A stretch of 64,000 nucleotides of DNA from Mya arenaria. Lineage: Eukaryota; Mollusca; Bivalvia; Myida; Myidae. A program made the position numbers and the translations under genes. Location of the stretch: assembly GCF_026914265.1 (NCBI RefSeq), contig NC_069135.1:18392548-18456547 (forward strand). Reading direction: 5' to 3'. This document shows, piece by piece, positions 26,201 through 38,317 of the stretch; the first letter of the stretch is position 1; every line of letters begins with the position of its first letter. The notes under the pieces were generated by a model that was not told the DNA's origin, ran no database searches, and saw only the letters and a list, made by a program, of their open reading frames with translations.

Positions 26201-28374
26201 TTTAATATGTGGAATACTAGTACCTAATTATTTACAAAAGTATTGAGTAACACTCAATTGCATCTGAAACCTTATCTTGCACTTTAGTTTCATAAACAAT
26301 GTACTGCCTCGGGTAAAGAATTTAGACATTATTGCAGTAAAATCTATTCTTCATTTCAAAAATGGCTGATTTATATTACTGCCAGGGTTTGACCGCTAAA
26401 AAAATGCATCCAATGTATCCAACAAAATGCATTGGACATTTTAATGACGTTTATGTTTAAGGTTTCTTTCTACAATGACAGGATCCTCGAGCAAAATTAC
26501 CTTGGATCGAATCACCCATGTACTAGTTATTCCCTGTTTGTATTGATGTATCTTCATATTGCCCTCAACATATGTCACTCGTGGACATAATGAACAGAAT
26601 TATATCAGTTGTTTATAAATGTGCATATGCACCATACTCAAGTCTCTGGGCTGAATTTACTGACACAAACTGAAAAATCGTCACACATTCTCCGTTCGAT
26701 TTGGAATTACATGACTATACTCACAAATTGTAGCAGGTCAAAACCTGTCAACGCTTTAAGCGCTTTGATTTTAATTGTAAAAAAATAATAAAGGTAATGG
26801 TGAAAGTCTGTACGTAAATGGTTTGATGCGACACAGTTGCATAACCATTTATTTTGTGAAAGTTTCATGTGCACTAACAATCTTTATCAAAACTTGTCAA
26901 GTTACAGTCGATTTAGGGTAATTGAAACATGGAAAATATATACAGGTTTAGAAAACACAGTATCTTGACACGGATTTTTCAATACGGCGTGCTGTATTTT
27001 CTCTGTTGGATATGGAAAAGGGAAAATTATAGGCATATAATAACTATTTTATTGTGTTTTTTTTATCTTATAAGTGGAGTATAGCATGTTGTTTTCCCCC
27101 GTAAGTTTTTTATGTATTATGTTTTGCCAAGTTTTGTTATATTTTATGTCCTTATGGGCCTCGAGCATAAGTGAACTTAAAATTTGCACCAAAAAAAGGA
27201 CGGATTTACTTTGAAATTTGTTCGATTATTTACGACAAAAAAAATACGACTTTGCATTCGATTTTGTTACTATTACCACACAGGCGTAGCATTCAATAGA
27301 AGATATAAACCAAAGCTACATATCAACGTTCATGATGGTTTCCAAATTTCCATTTAGTTATTATTGGTTTTATGAATCGGGTAGTTTAGTGGTTCGCGCA
27401 TGTGCGCTAGTTCGAGTAAAGACATTCGCGTCAATACTATATAATGTAGTTATTCTTAAACAATAACTATGTTTCTTCCAGTCTCCATAAGTAAATTCAA
27501 GTAGTTGGCCATGGGCACCAATTATAAAAAAGTACCCGTATGTGGAAAATAAATTTAAAAACTTTTTTACGATAATTTATTTTACTAAGGTATGAGAAAA
27601 GGCATCTTTATGGCCGCTCGTGTAAAAAATGGTTCATCCAAAGCCTCGCGCAGGATGTTCTCAGATAATCTAAAACCTCTTTCATGTTCAAAAGTCTCGT
27701 ATCAATGTCATACTAGTTGTGGGTTCGTGACATAAATAACAAATTTTGTACAGTGTGACAAGGTATTTGGTAATCTATTCTTTATTTTAGCCACAATATA
27801 TAGATTACACTGCAATATGCGTATTGAGTCGTGCATTCTTAAGTAATCAATATTTCCTTAACCACAGCAGACACGATGTGTAAAAATCATAAAATACAAC
27901 ACCAAACCTTGCAGGGTACGTACGCTATTGTCCAGTCATATAGAATGATATAACAATATTATACCTTGAAGTAGGATTTGTTATTGGTCTCAGATTATAC
28001 TGAGCTTGTCATTGCCAAATAATATTATAAAATCTGATTCCAGACATTTCTAGCTAGACGCTGTGAACGGAATGAAAACTTGAAAGACAAACTCGATCCA
28101 AATCTTCCGATAGAGGTGTGCCAGCTTTTTATTCGTTGTATTCCATTTTCCTGCAATTTATCGTTTGCACCAATATATTCTTTAATTAAGATCTTTCGTA
28201 ATGATTTAATCAATTTGTTTCGAAATATCTGTTGTTTTTCAGGAAGCTATCGATGTCCTGTTCGACAACTTACTAAGGAGTAACATTCAAACTGTTGAAC
28301 GAATGGTATGGCCTACTCGTCATTATTTGAAAAATGGAGCGCAGTGCCTATGTATGCAAATAGAATGTGGTTAA
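23210..28374 (+). CDS. TIR domain / two-TM protein, copy 2
   Basis: Eight exons: 23210-23702, 24206-24229, 24374-24492, 24703-25010, 25181-25264, 27868-27915, 28044-28115 and 28243-28374 (stop). Exon 1 encodes a TIR domain at residues about 36-160: box 1 YHLFVCYTREN, BB-loop RDFTAG (residues 69-74), and Glu108 in FAIHE, aligned with the glutamate that is catalytic in NAD-cleaving TIR domains. An in-frame ATG at 23243 is an alternative start. Exon 4 encodes two hydrophobic segments; relative to copy 1 it lacks one base in an A run near 24870-24876 that shifts the frame between them, so it is a sequencing error or an inactivating change. Exons 5-8 form the same C-terminal module as copy 1. Without the lost base the length would be about 426 residues. 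A polyadenylation signal follows at 28471. A TIR ahead of membrane segments suggests membrane-anchored immune signalling or NADase activity; this is inference. Confidence 0.75.
23805..23810 (+). promoter_or_regulatory. Candidate intronic polyadenylation signal
   Basis: AATAAA lies 53 bases after the stop reached (23750-23752) if the first intron of TIR-TM copy 2 is not spliced. Its use would give a soluble TIR-only protein of about 180 residues. No transcript data are available here. Confidence 0.35.
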
Positions 28375-30710
28375 GCACACGGTGGTCGGCCACTTCTCCC
28401 GCAATATTTTGAACATTAAGGCAGATCCAACGATGCTGTCAACAAAAAAAGACTTAACACGTATTAATTCAATAAACATCCTTAATTTTGAGTGCCCGAA
28501 AACCGGTTTAAACTAAGTGCGTTCTTGCTTAGATTCCCCTGATCGTGCCGATGGTGGATACCCAAACATGACAATATTAATATATTTGTTTATGGGTCGG
28601 CCATTATTTTTGAACGTGTTCGTATTTATTTAAAACATTTTCACGACCTGTCAGCGACACAGAGCCATAACAATGCACCCTGCCCCTGTGGTCAGTGAAA
28701 TAGTGAATGTTTCAATTGTCATAAACGATTAAAAGTACCTTCGAAAGCCCCAATATTTAGGCTTTTATTTGAATTTGAAAAAGAGCACTATTTCTGGCGT
28801 TTACTTAGACTATTTTTATCAAGTTACATGTACGCTTTTAAAAAAATATAGTATAGGTCTGGACAATATCAATATTACATTATTATGTCAATTGAATACC
28901 AGGCAAACTTCAATAACTGACCCTTTAATTTGCGTTTAATGACAGGCTTTAAGTTATGCATGAAGAAAAAACTCCCCCTGGAACAACCCCAGGACCCCTA
29001 CCATATCGGGGGAGGAGGTGGGGGGAATACTCCTGCCAGAACGCATAACGCCGTCACAAAGCCTACCATCTTTTTCCGCCGCTATTTTATTCTTTTAAAT
29101 TCATTGCATTGTACAGTATTACATGTCGATTAAAGAATATCAAACAAATATGTTTTTGGGTCTCGAATAATTTGTTCAAAGTTAATCATCACAGTAAAGG
29201 AACAGTGTAGGATCGCTGCACGTATATATGTTTTATAATGCCCTTAGGTAATATCCAAGGAAAACCAGGCTAGTACAGATATGTTCTTGAGTAATTGCTA
29301 AAGAATAATGACATGTAATGAAGAAGAAGAAGAAGAAGAAGAAGAAGAAGAAGAAGAAGAAGAAGAAGAGGAAGAGGAAGAAGAAGAGCATAAGTTATTG
29401 CCTGCTCAATCAAACTTTCAAGATCGACACTTCAGTATCTTTTCCTGACGCCGATACCGACGCTGCCGTTAACGAACTGAAAATTGGTCAGCTTAAAGTG
29501 CTAGGCTTGCTTTAATAAATTAAATCATAAATTTAATAAATAGATAAATTAAGTGAAAAATACATTTTCGATTATGGTAAGTTCAAAACAAGGGGCGGAA
29601 CTGGAAAATAATTTTATCCAAAGTTATGTGTTTTGCAGTTGCTATATCAGTGCCGTAGCCAGAAGCACATTTAAACCGAGGAAGTCAAACATTTTTCTAG
29701 GTTTTCTCTTAGTTTAACGACACTTCGGCCATGTAAAACCACCGTTAAATTCGTGTTATTGGCACTTTATATACATTTTTTTTAAATGAGCGAGCTTAAA
29801 GAAAGGAACTCCATAGATTTATATATTGGTATTAGGACCCAGGGACGAGTTCGGTAGAAAAAGCGGGGTTTAGTGATATTTAGCGATTTCTGATCATCGA
29901 AAGACAAATGAAGTAAACGAACACTGATACAAGATACACCATATATATAAGATTCAATTTTGTTTTCTGAATCAAAGCAAAAAAACACTTCGATGTCCGG
30001 AATCGCAATCGCACAGTATACGTGCAGTCTATTGGAATGTTTTTATGAACAAATATCAAAGCAAACGATTATGACAAGAGTCTTAACATGGTTAATGGTT
30101 TCCATTTTTTGAGTCTCCTGATGGCCATTACTACTTTCGCTCAAACATGAACCCACAGGTAATCTTAAAATTAACTAACAAAATGCATCACTAGTGGGGA
30201 AGTTGTTTTCGTCACACATTAAAAATCCTTCTTTGAGTGACACAGGAGTATTTCAATCTTTTACCATTGGTTTCAAATATGCTTATCTTAGGAAGATCGT
30301 TTGAAAACGTTTGTTTGATTTTGTTTCAAAGCCTAACGGAAGACTGCCATTATTTCCGGATAACACATATGTCCCCTCTTTAACGTCTTCCAAATGTTCA
30401 GGTGAACGAGTGAAGTAAAATAAAGTGTTGTATTACGTGGTCTAAAAATGGATAGAAGTGATAAAGCTTATAATGGTCCATCATTGATGTTTTTACACCG
30501 TCATTAAGCCTTTTATTTTGTATGGTTTTCCTTGCAATGTATTTATATGTATAGCTTTTATAACTGACCTGTCATAAATCTCTTTAAACGAGTCCTATAA
30601 ATACAAATATATACCACTTTCCATTGACTTCAAATAACTTGCCGCATCAGGTTCGTTAAATGTTTCTTAAATGCAAAGAAGATATGTTCATAATGGAAAG
30701 GGTACTAATG
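28375..30710. other. Intergenic; GAA microsatellite
   Basis: No gene recognised beyond the 3' end of TIR-TM copy 2 (AATAAA at 28471-28476). A (GAA)n/(GAG) microsatellite occupies about 29320-29388. Confidence 0.5.
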
Positions 30711-31185
30711 CAGTGTGTGAATACCACGTGTTCAATTGCGTCATAAGTGCTACGTCGGAATACAATATTTTGATTTAAAAAAACAACTTTAAACAAAGAT
30801 AACTTCACTATTTCTTCACCATTTTAAATGAAACATAGCTTACCGAAGCCCTGTATTCGGCCTTTACCACAGTTTGATTTTAATAGAGTTTAGTTTCTGA
30901 AAACAATTCGACAAACCTTTACCCAATACGGCCCGGTCTGACGGAGCAAGGTCAAAATATTGTTTTGGAAAAAGTTTTGTCGAAGTGTTTGATGAAACTA
31001 ATGACCTTATCAAATTTTGGTAATAAAACATTGCGGGGCTCTTTATGCGGCATTGAATGCCCTTTGTTTCATTTAAAATGATGTTGTTAATGAAAAGTAT
31101 TTCTTGATTTAAGTCTTCATTTAAAGCAAAATGTTGCCTTCGGACGTAGCATGACGTAATTTATCACGTGGTATACATACACTGT
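30711..31185. mobile_element. Foldback MITE, copy A
   Basis: Long imperfect inverted repeats: the left end near CAGTGTGTGAATACCACGTG matches the complement of the right end, which finishes ATCACGTGGTATACATACAC. Both arms contain GTCATAAGTGCTACGTC-like sequence and a TTTAAAGCAAAATGTTGCC-like tract. The same family recurs at 47928-48361. Confidence 0.65.
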
Positions 31186-32759
31186 AATGGTCTCCTTTCT
31201 TGATAACCATCGCGTAACCGAGAAAATGGGGAGAGTCTGTCATTTTGAAGTCCACTGAAACATGACATATTCGTTTCCTCCTTATTCTTAGGTTAGTCGA
31301 CTAGACACTGCGCTTTTACATGGCATGTGTATTTTGCGGAGTTGTTAAAAAAGAAAGTGATTTTTAAATGAGTTTATAAAATTGCAAATCGATGAAACCT
31401 GAGTGCATGATGAGACAACTACTTGATTTAGACAATGATTTATACAATGCATGAAAATCAAGGTAAAGAACACTAGTTACTTGACCACTCGCTATCGATG
31501 CACCATCAAACACTTTCCCTCGATAATTGTTAGGACCATGGCAATATTTGGTTTGGAAAGTTTTTCATCATATGTGCTTATCAAGTTCATAAAAAGTTAT
31601 TATTTCCATTCTTGCGACTTTTAAGCATCTCCTCTGAAAGGAATACGTCCTGCTGAAAGTTTCATAATACAAATGTAACTTAAATTATAATATCCATATG
31701 GAAATGTCTGTGTTTGTTTATTTTATAACGCGTGCGTAACCTGCGTGTTAAACAAGCATGGTCAAGATTTTCAGGAAAACTTTAGGATATTAGAGAAAGT
31801 TCTTTATTACCGTGGATAGAGCTCTTAAATGCGGGGTTTATGGTCTTTATTTCACAAAAAATCTCCAAATATTAAGAAAGTTATCTTTAAAAACCTTACC
31901 TGAATCGAGACTTGTTGACATTTGTTGCCGTGCACTTTACCGAATAAGTCACGTGGGTTCTCCACCGTGGTTAAGCAACCGTAGTTTTTCATTTCAGCTA
32001 AAACATTTTTTATATTTTTCCTACATGTAGCGGAGAATTAAGCATGTATAAAATGGAATATGCAATAATTCGTTAATAAAATTTGTATATATTGTCAAGG
32101 ATATTATAAATATAAAATATATGAAATTCATGCGGAATCAATTGAATAATACGAAGTCCCATTCTTTACATATAGCGTGCCGTCAGTGCGCTTTTAAAAA
32201 GTTCCGGCAGTGCTAAATGATAGCAAAGAAGGTGCTTGATTTTGCCTCAGTGTCTGGTGCTACGGCATTTTCATAATAAAATGTAACATCGTAGTCGTTT
32301 CACGCGGTCGATCTTAATAGTTTTCATTGCGTTAGTTATTTTTATTTATTTTATTTATTTGCTTTCCAAATTTTAACCGAGGCAGCTGCCTTGGTGTGCC
32401 TCAGTGTGGCTACTGCGCTGTATAATATATGCATGTGCGAATTTTCTCTATAAACACGTATACCAATCTAGTTTTCTAGACAGCATCTTGATTTTTTCGA
32501 ATAACCAGTCGAGCTAAAAGAAGAAATCCCTTCTTTCAGTTTCTATTTATTATAAGCGCACGATAGCTTAAGTTTTTAACAAGCAAATTCGTTGAATTAA
32601 TAACCCCCGCCAGTTGATGGCTTGATAATGACGTGTTAGCGAAATATTTAAACCGAAACATGCAATACTGCTGCAGAGTGATGGACTCTTATGAAAATCG
32701 GATATGTGATATGAGTTTGTAAGCAGCTAAATGACTATTGTATAAAGTGTAGCATTTAG
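31186..32759. other. Intergenic, nothing recognised
   Basis: AT-rich sequence without a supported exon, RNA gene or clear repeat boundary. Confidence 0.45.
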
Positions 32760-35545
32760 ATCTGACTTAGTCACCTAGATTTTGACACCACGTTACACAG
32801 TTTCAAACTATTCAAATATTTCTTCAAGGCAAACATTCGGATTAAGTTACATGAAGATTTGACCAGCAAAAATGTGCCCTAGTATTCCGAAGGTTTTTAT
32901 CAGATTGGACCTAGTGACCTAGTTTCTTTTTACCCCGTGTGATATGGTTTGAATCTTAACCAAGATTACATAGGCAAATTTTGAATAAGTTTCATGAAGA
33001 TTCGGGCGGATTATTTATATTGCTTCTGTTTGTTCACAAGTTTTCTTTCCGATTGATCTAACGACCTAGTTTTTGACCCAATGTGACTCACTTTGAAAGT
33101 ATAACAAAATAACAACAAGGAAAACATTTTGACCACAGTTTGAGTGAAGTCTGACCATTCACTACCAATATTAGGTTCCTGACATGAATTTTGAAAAAAA
33201 TTAACGAGTGACTAAGATTCTGATCTCATGTGACCCAGTTTAAAACTTCATTGATTTCATCAACGAAAACATTCTGGTTAATCTTAAAAATATTGGACCA
33301 GATATATTGCCTCTTCCAAAGATTGTTTTCTAAGATTTGACAGGGTGACATAGTTTTGACTCCCTGTGACTTTCTTTAAAACTACGGTGAGATTTCATCA
33401 AGGGAAATATTCTGTCGAAATTTGAACATAATCTGTGCAATAAATACCAGACAATTTTTTTTTTCGAATACTTTACCTTATGACCTGATTTATGATCACA
33501 TGTGACCCAGTTTTGAATTAGTGCAAGAGTTCATCAAGGTGTAACATTCTGATTGTATTTATTGGACCAAATCTAATGCCTCTAGCGCGTTTCAAAGATT
33601 TTTCTAAGATTTGAACTTTTAACCTAGTTTTTGACTCCATGTGACCCAATTTTACAAGCGGGTGGAACTTGATCAAGGGGATCATTCTGCCCAAATTTAA
33701 ACATAATCTACCTGGCCCCTACTAAGATAAGTCTCCGATGATATGATTCAACACAAAAATTCTTAGATTTGACCTAGTGACCTATTTTTTGAAACCACAT
33801 GACCTACTAACAAACTAATCGACGAGTTCATCTAGGAAAACATTCTACAAAACAAAACTAGAAGCGCCGCAATGCGACGAAACCAGGTTTTTGTTATGGG
33901 CAATCAGAAATTATAGCCAATTAATTTGTTGTATGAGCAAGTTCAATCTACAGCTTCATATAAGCTATATTCACACTAAGATTCATCACTATCCATCAAT
34001 TCTAACTAAGTTGTTGGGCATAAAAACATTTTTCTATTTTTAGGAACAGTGACCTTGACCCCACCTTCCAAGCTAGCTCTTCACATAAGCTACCTTTGCT
34101 CTAAGTTTCATCAATATCTATCAATGCTAACTAAAGTTATTGGGCAGAAACCATTTTTCTATTTTTAGCAACAGTGACCTTGACCCCACCCCCCTCAAAA
34201 GAAATTCCAAGCTTGCTCTTCACATAAGCTACTAGAGCCTACCCACAAAATTTCGTCAATATCTATCAATTCTAACTAAAGTTATTGGGCAGAAACTATT
34301 TTTCTATTTTTAGTTACAGTGACCTTGACCTTAGCTCCGCCCCCCTCAAAAGCAATCCCAAGCTAGCTCTGTACATAAGCTACCTACACACCAAGTTTTA
34401 TCAATATATATCAATGCTAACTAAAGTTATTGGGCGGACACCATTTTTAAATTTTTAGTAACAGGCGACCTTGACCTTAGCCCCACCCCCCTCAAAAGCA
34501 ATCCCAAGCTAGCTCTTTACATAAGCTACCCACACACCAAGTTTAATCAATATCTAACAATGCTATCAAAAGTTATTTGGCAAAAAACATTTTTCTATTT
34601 CAAGAAACAGTAACATTGACCGTAGCCCCTCCCCACTCAAAAGCAATCCCAAGCCAGTTTTTACATGCTACCTACACACCAAGTTTCATCAATATCTGTC
34701 AATCCTAACTTAAGTTATTGGGCGGAAACCATTTTTCTATTTTTAGTAATAGTGACCTTGACCTTAGCCCCTCCCCACTTAAAAGCAATTCCAAGCTAGC
34801 TCTTCACATAAGCTACCTACACACTAAGTTTCATCAATATCTATCAATGCTTACTTATGTTATTGGGCAGAAACCATTTTTCTATTTTTAGTAACAGGCG
34901 ACCTTGACCTTAGCCCCACCCCCTTCAAAAGCAATCCGAAGCTAGCTCTGTACATAAGCTACCTACACACCAAGTTTCATCAATATCGGTCAATGCTAAC
35001 TAAAGTTATTGGGCAGAAGCCATTTTTCTATTTTAAGTAACAGTGACCTTGACCATTTTTCTATTTTAAGTAATAGTGACCTTGACCATAGCCCCTCCCC
35101 ACTCAAAAGCAATCCCAAGCTAGCTCTTCACATCAGCAACTTACACACCAAGTTTCATCAATATCTATCAATTCTAACTAGTTATTGAACAGAAACCAAT
35201 GTTTGACGCCCGCCCGCCCGCCCAATGACAACCTCATTCTAATAACCCGGTTTTCGTTGAAAACCTGGTTAAAAATCATAAAGTTTCATGAATAATCGAC
35301 CAAAAAAATATCCTATGTTCCAAAGATATTTGAAAGTTGACTTAGTGACCTAGATTTTACCCCCATGTGACCCACATTAACAAGCAGTCCAGATTTTATG
35401 AAGGGGGACATTCTGGCCAAGTTCGAACATCATCTTACCAACCTGTAGCACAATATGGTTCTAGACAGATCAAACATGTGATAGACAGAAGGAATGATGG
35501 ATGGACAAACAAGGCCAAAACAATGTCCCCTCCCGAAGCCTTGAA
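32760..35545. mobile_element. Outer tandem-core element, split by an insertion
   Basis: From about 32760 to 33854 diverged units of roughly 140-150 bp recur, each with GACCTAGT, a CATGTGACCCA-type motif, CATCAAGG and ACATTCTG. The same phrase resumes at 35272 (AAGTTTCATGAA) and ends near 35545 in a GGATGGACAAAC, CCTCCCGAAGCC tail. The 1.4 kb in between is a different element. This composite style is frequent in bivalve genomes; the superfamily is not assigned. Confidence 0.6.
33855..35271. mobile_element. Inner tandem-core element (Helitron-like candidate)
   Basis: About nine units of roughly 145 bp contain AGTGACCTTGACC, CAAGCTAGCTCT, ACATAAGCTACC and AGTTATTGGGCAGAAACC. The left end has a small hairpin in GCGCCGCAATGCGACG; the right end has GGTTTTC and GAAAACC around GTT, followed by CTGGTT. 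A CGCC/GCCC-rich patch precedes the right end. Tandem cores plus subterminal hairpins recall non-autonomous Helitron-like elements of bivalves; this is an inference. Confidence 0.5.
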
Positions 35546-38317
35546 TCGACAGGTGATAATAACGGAGTACTTTTGTGATACTGGGGCCAGTAGGAACCTT
35601 AAAAGAAAGACTAGAAATCAATTTTACAATATTTATTTCTATGACAATTTTATTGTCGTAAATATCACAATAACAGTAAGAGTAGGTTAACATTACAGCA
35701 AAAGAATAATTGCAAAAATAGACCTAAGAATGCTCTGTTATATATCAAAGAAGGTAGAAATATCATGATTTTATCATGTAGAGCGAGGACAGATTTATAT
35801 TGGTCAAAACAGGCTAACATACGAACACCATTTTGGAACACATTAATAAATACATGGCTAACAGATCTCCACATAACTTTATAAAACACGGGCATCTGTA
35901 CAATTAATACATAAATAATGAATTTCCTAACAGCTTATTAACAAATTACATGTATGATACAAATCTACAAGGCATGGCGTTGCTCAAAGATAATCAGTAG
36001 TAGCCTACATTACTTGCTAACACAGACAGCAGTTTTTCAATGTATGGATATTATATGAGAAATGCACACCTTTGCAATTCCATAAATAAATAACAAATTC
36101 ATATCGCTGGTATGTTTGTGGTACATGCATTTTCCCATTTGTAATGAATTATGTTCTCATTGTTTCAAACAAAATTGAAATGACTCGCATGTGTTACCAG
36201 TATTTAAATAAAATAAATTAACCAATTCACTGAGTTATTTAATTTCACATGCAAAACATGCAGCATTGTATATATATTATATATAAATAAGAAATACAAC
36301 CACACCATGATTCCATTTGATTTTCATTCATATCATCCCTGACATTAAACTAATATCCAAATTCATGTAATATGGTTGAATCAGTTCATTTTGAGCAGCA
36401 TTTCCCTTTCTGAGCTCTTGAGCGTCATTACACCCTTCACCAGACCTTCAACATTTAGTACAATTTTGACCGGTTCTTCGCATCTCATCTTTCAAATACA
36501 TAACAATTTATTCAAAAGATATCCTCAAAAATTTACCGTATTTTTAATTGATTAACATGGCAATATATTGATTAAATTATGCTTCAGAAACAACCAGTGT
36601 TTACGTATTTGATTTGAAACATGACATGTGACTGGCTCAACAGTTACACAAACAACCAGTGTTAATAACTTAATTTGTAACATGACATATGCCTGGCATT
36701 ACACTTACACAAACAACCAGTGTTCGCATATGTTATGGTAACATACCGTATGACTAACTACAGAGTTATGTTAGTCAATAACTCTGAAATTCAGTTGTAA
36801 ACAATGATTGTCTCTCGTCTTGGTGAAGGATGGTGTATCAATGGTGCCTGTGATTTCTCTAGGTTAATTTGTTCTGTTAAACCACAACACAAGTAACTTG
36901 GCTGAATATAACTCCATTTTCAAAAAAAGACAACCCAAAATTTTTTTGTTGTTGAAATGGTATAATTCAATAATTATTAAAGACGGTGTTCATGGACTAA
37001 CTACATATACTCATATTGTCGCAAACACCAGAAAAATGTCTTCAGGGCTTGCTATTAGCTAAAATTCTGAATTTTATATAGCAGATCTTGTTCATAAAAT
37101 TGATGCTAAGCAACATTATTAAAGTACAGGCTTGTTCATCCAAAAGTCTAATTTCGATGGCTGCCAGAGGAACAAACTTTCATATACATACCTTGAATGG
37201 ATTTGAGTAACGACCAAGATTACAAAGTGAGCATATTGCCAGCTCCAATGATAATTGATCTTTATTCTTTGAAAAACGGATCAGCTTAAAAATGATTGCT
37301 ACTTCACCATGCTTTGATATGACTAGATCCCCCAAGGTCGAAGACTTTAAACCAAAAGTGAAAGCATTTAAGCACTGATACAAACACAATAGCATTTAAT
37401 GTTTCAGATGTCATGCAATTAATATATCCCTAAATCAGAATTTTGTTTCACATGTAGAGTTATTAAAATTCAATAAAAAGATCAAAACTACTAAAACAAT
37501 GTATTCAGTATTTTAGCATTATTTTTGGAATAAATACTATTTCAAGAGTTTAAAAGGTTATCTTAAAACTCAGATTCCCTGAAATAACAACACATGACAA
37601 AATATAGAGAATAAATATACATGTTGTATGTCACAGATATACTGACATGTGTATAAATAAACAAGGTACCCAGTATTATGCATTCAGTACAGATATTCAT
37701 ATCCAAAAATATAAAAGAAGTTTTTGTTTTGTACAGGGAGATAATTGAATCCCTAAGCAACATTTTTTTAAGTCCAAGACCTTGTGAATGCCTTAGTTAT
37801 TTTATTTCAGCTAGTTTTCATCAAATGTATGCATATGATAAAATAATATTCAGTTTGTTTTCTATATTTTAGGAGCCTTACTGTTACCAGCTGTTTGCTT
37901 CAGACTCAAATGACTATATTCAGTCACAACTGTATCAAAGGCATTGCCATTAAACAGTGAAATAACTCAAAACTCATTGCTGGGGAAACAGATTGAGCAT
38001 TACAGTGAACAACAAGTAGTGTGGAACTAGACTTACCCAGTACTCATTGTAATGCCAAAAAATAACATCTTACAAAATGGAACAAGATCTATCACAGGCA
38101 CTTAAAGAAAACATTTTGATTGTTTTGTATTCTTTCATACACCCACAATGCCATTCTGCTTTATCAGTAGAAGGTTAACAAACCAATGCCTTTTAATACG
38201 TATTAAATATAGAATAATTGTGCGTAAGAATCAAGTACAATGCACAAATTATAATGATGTCATCAGTTTAAGCTAGCACATATTGATGACATCATCATAA
38301 TATGTGCAGGTCCAGTG
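35546..38317 (-). other. 3' UTR/flank of ataxin-7 gene
   Basis: No coding signal on either strand. On the minus strand an AATAAA at 37801-37806 lies about 510 bases after the ataxin-7 stop and is a candidate polyadenylation signal. Another AATAAA at about 35630 would give a much longer 3' UTR. Confidence 0.45.
36588..36745. repeat. Short tandem repeat, ~62-bp unit
   Basis: AAACAACCAGTGTT recurs at 36588, 36650 and 36711, with similar sequence between (AACATGACATRTG). It lies in the 3' flank of the ataxin-7 gene. Confidence 0.6.

Noticed and set aside
29318-29515. Lys-rich reading frame
   Set aside because: It is a translated GAA microsatellite plus flank.
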